From contig JABCPU010001017.1 in assembly GCA_016800925.1 (NCBI GenBank), positions 1 through 18,453 of the forward strand: DNA of 18,453 bases, in the 5' to 3' direction. A program made the translations under genes and the position numbers. Shown here in pieces: positions 17,836 to 18,453 of the stretch. The notes under the pieces are model-generated. The model ran no database searches. It worked only from the letters and a program-made list of their open reading frames with translations, and was not told where the DNA came from. The DNA is from Suillus spraguei (taxonomy: Eukaryota; Basidiomycota; Agaricomycetes; Boletales; Suillaceae). How positions within the stretch are numbered: position 1 is the stretch's first letter; every line of letters starts with the position of its first letter.

Positions 17836-18207
17836 GGCAGCCTGCAGGGCCAAGAAGGGAAACTCAAGAAGATGTTCGCGGGGTCAAACTCAGATACATG
17901 CAATTGCTTATGTATCGGATACTGTCAGTAACAAGATGGATATGATGAAGGAGGCTTTCCATATAGGACCCGACTCCGTAACTGTCAACATGGGACCTCA
18001 ATTCAACCACGCAAAATGTTGTTGTGCTGAAAGCACCTGTCCTATACCATATCCTTCGCCGTTGACATTAGACAATCAAGCATGCTCGTAGCGCATCTGT
18101 TTTGTCGTTATTATTGAGTGTCTGAATATAATCAGTAGGGTGTCATTCTTTGATTAAATCACGCGCAAAACGATCGAGTGCCATCAAGAGAACCATTGTG
18201 AATGGCT
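17836..18207 (+). repeat. Segmental direct duplication, copy 2 (degenerate)
   Basis: This copy is shorter than copy 1. About 35 bp of the region encoding RLFADSWGRARILDWFRP is replaced or deleted, and about 11 bp is lost near the ITPKF codons, so the reading frame is broken. The region after the coding part is retained at high identity. The frame at the start still reads GQEGKLKKMF, matching copy 1. Confidence 0.85.
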
Positions 18208-18415
18208 TGATCCAATGATGGAAGCTTGAGATTGGTTCATTAAATTCGCAGGTATAGTTTGCGTCGCAAGAAAATTATATCGTTTATTTTGTATCATCAC
18301 AAATACCCATCTTCTCATTGGCCAGACATCACGTTACTCTGAGAATCCGCCAAAATTCAAACTCAGTCCCGAGGGCAGCCATCGTTCAGGGGTCATTATC
18401 TTGACTCAAAACAAT
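18208..18415. promoter_or_regulatory. Possible promoter of a gene leaving the window
   Basis: About 200 bp ahead of an ATG at 18416, with an inverted CCAAT box (ATTGG at about 18319-18323) and an AT-rich patch (about 18270-18300). Regulatory role is inferred only from position. Confidence 0.25.
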
Positions 18416-18453
18416 ATGCCACATTTCACCGAGGAAGCAGTGGCTCTCGTTCT
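18416..18453 (+). CDS. Possible 5' end of a gene truncated by the window edge
   Basis: An ATG in a CAATATGCC context opens a frame reading MPHFTEEAVALV with no stop before the edge. Only 12 full codons are visible, so no product can be named. Confidence 0.25.
   Translation, partial: MPHFTEEAVALV

Overview
The window comes from a filamentous basidiomycete, most likely an agaric-type mushroom fungus (Agaricomycetes). The genes are compact and broken by many very short introns (about 48-59 nt) with GT...AG borders. The protein families match fungal housekeeping genes. The taxonomic call is inference from gene structure and family resemblance; no search was run.

Layout. The left two thirds (1-12072) is gene-dense. 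In order it holds: the 3' end of a GDP-mannose 4,6-dehydratase gene (+, 1-386); a complete 10-exon nitronate monooxygenase-like gene (-, 578-2140); holocytochrome c synthase (+, 2308-3022), sharing a 167-bp divergent promoter with the monooxygenase; a fast-evolving, repeat-filled gene of unknown function (+, 3516 to about 5601); the Brix-domain ribosome-assembly factor SSF1/Peter Pan (-, 6343-7841); a cAMP-dependent protein kinase catalytic subunit (-, 8299-9750); and the TFIIH/CAK assembly subunit TFB3/MAT1 (+, 10734-12072). The last two diverge from a 1-kb intergenic region.

The right third (12073-18453) is gene-poor. It holds pieces that look like decayed or lineage-specific coding sequence: an F-box/LRR-like fragment, an unrecognised spliced coding stretch at about 14487-15221, a DUF6589-like N-terminal fragment present twice, several short direct repeats and an 83-bp near-perfect palindrome. 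This resembles a degenerate, transposon-influenced intergenic zone.

Main points of interest. (1) SSF1 is intact in every recognisable block except for a one-base frame break beside a 7-base homopolymer, which is either an assembly error or a real lesion. (2) The repeat gene at 3516-5601 switches reading frame at homopolymer-like sites inside its repeats. Two early indels compensate each other and a third does not, and a plausible ancestral frame reappears after the annotated stop. (3) A 41-bp-arm palindrome and a duplicated DUF6589-like fragment mark the right end as structurally unstable. The genes do not form an obvious pathway or cluster, and I found no convincing new multi-gene system. 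The repeat gene is the best candidate for undescribed biology.
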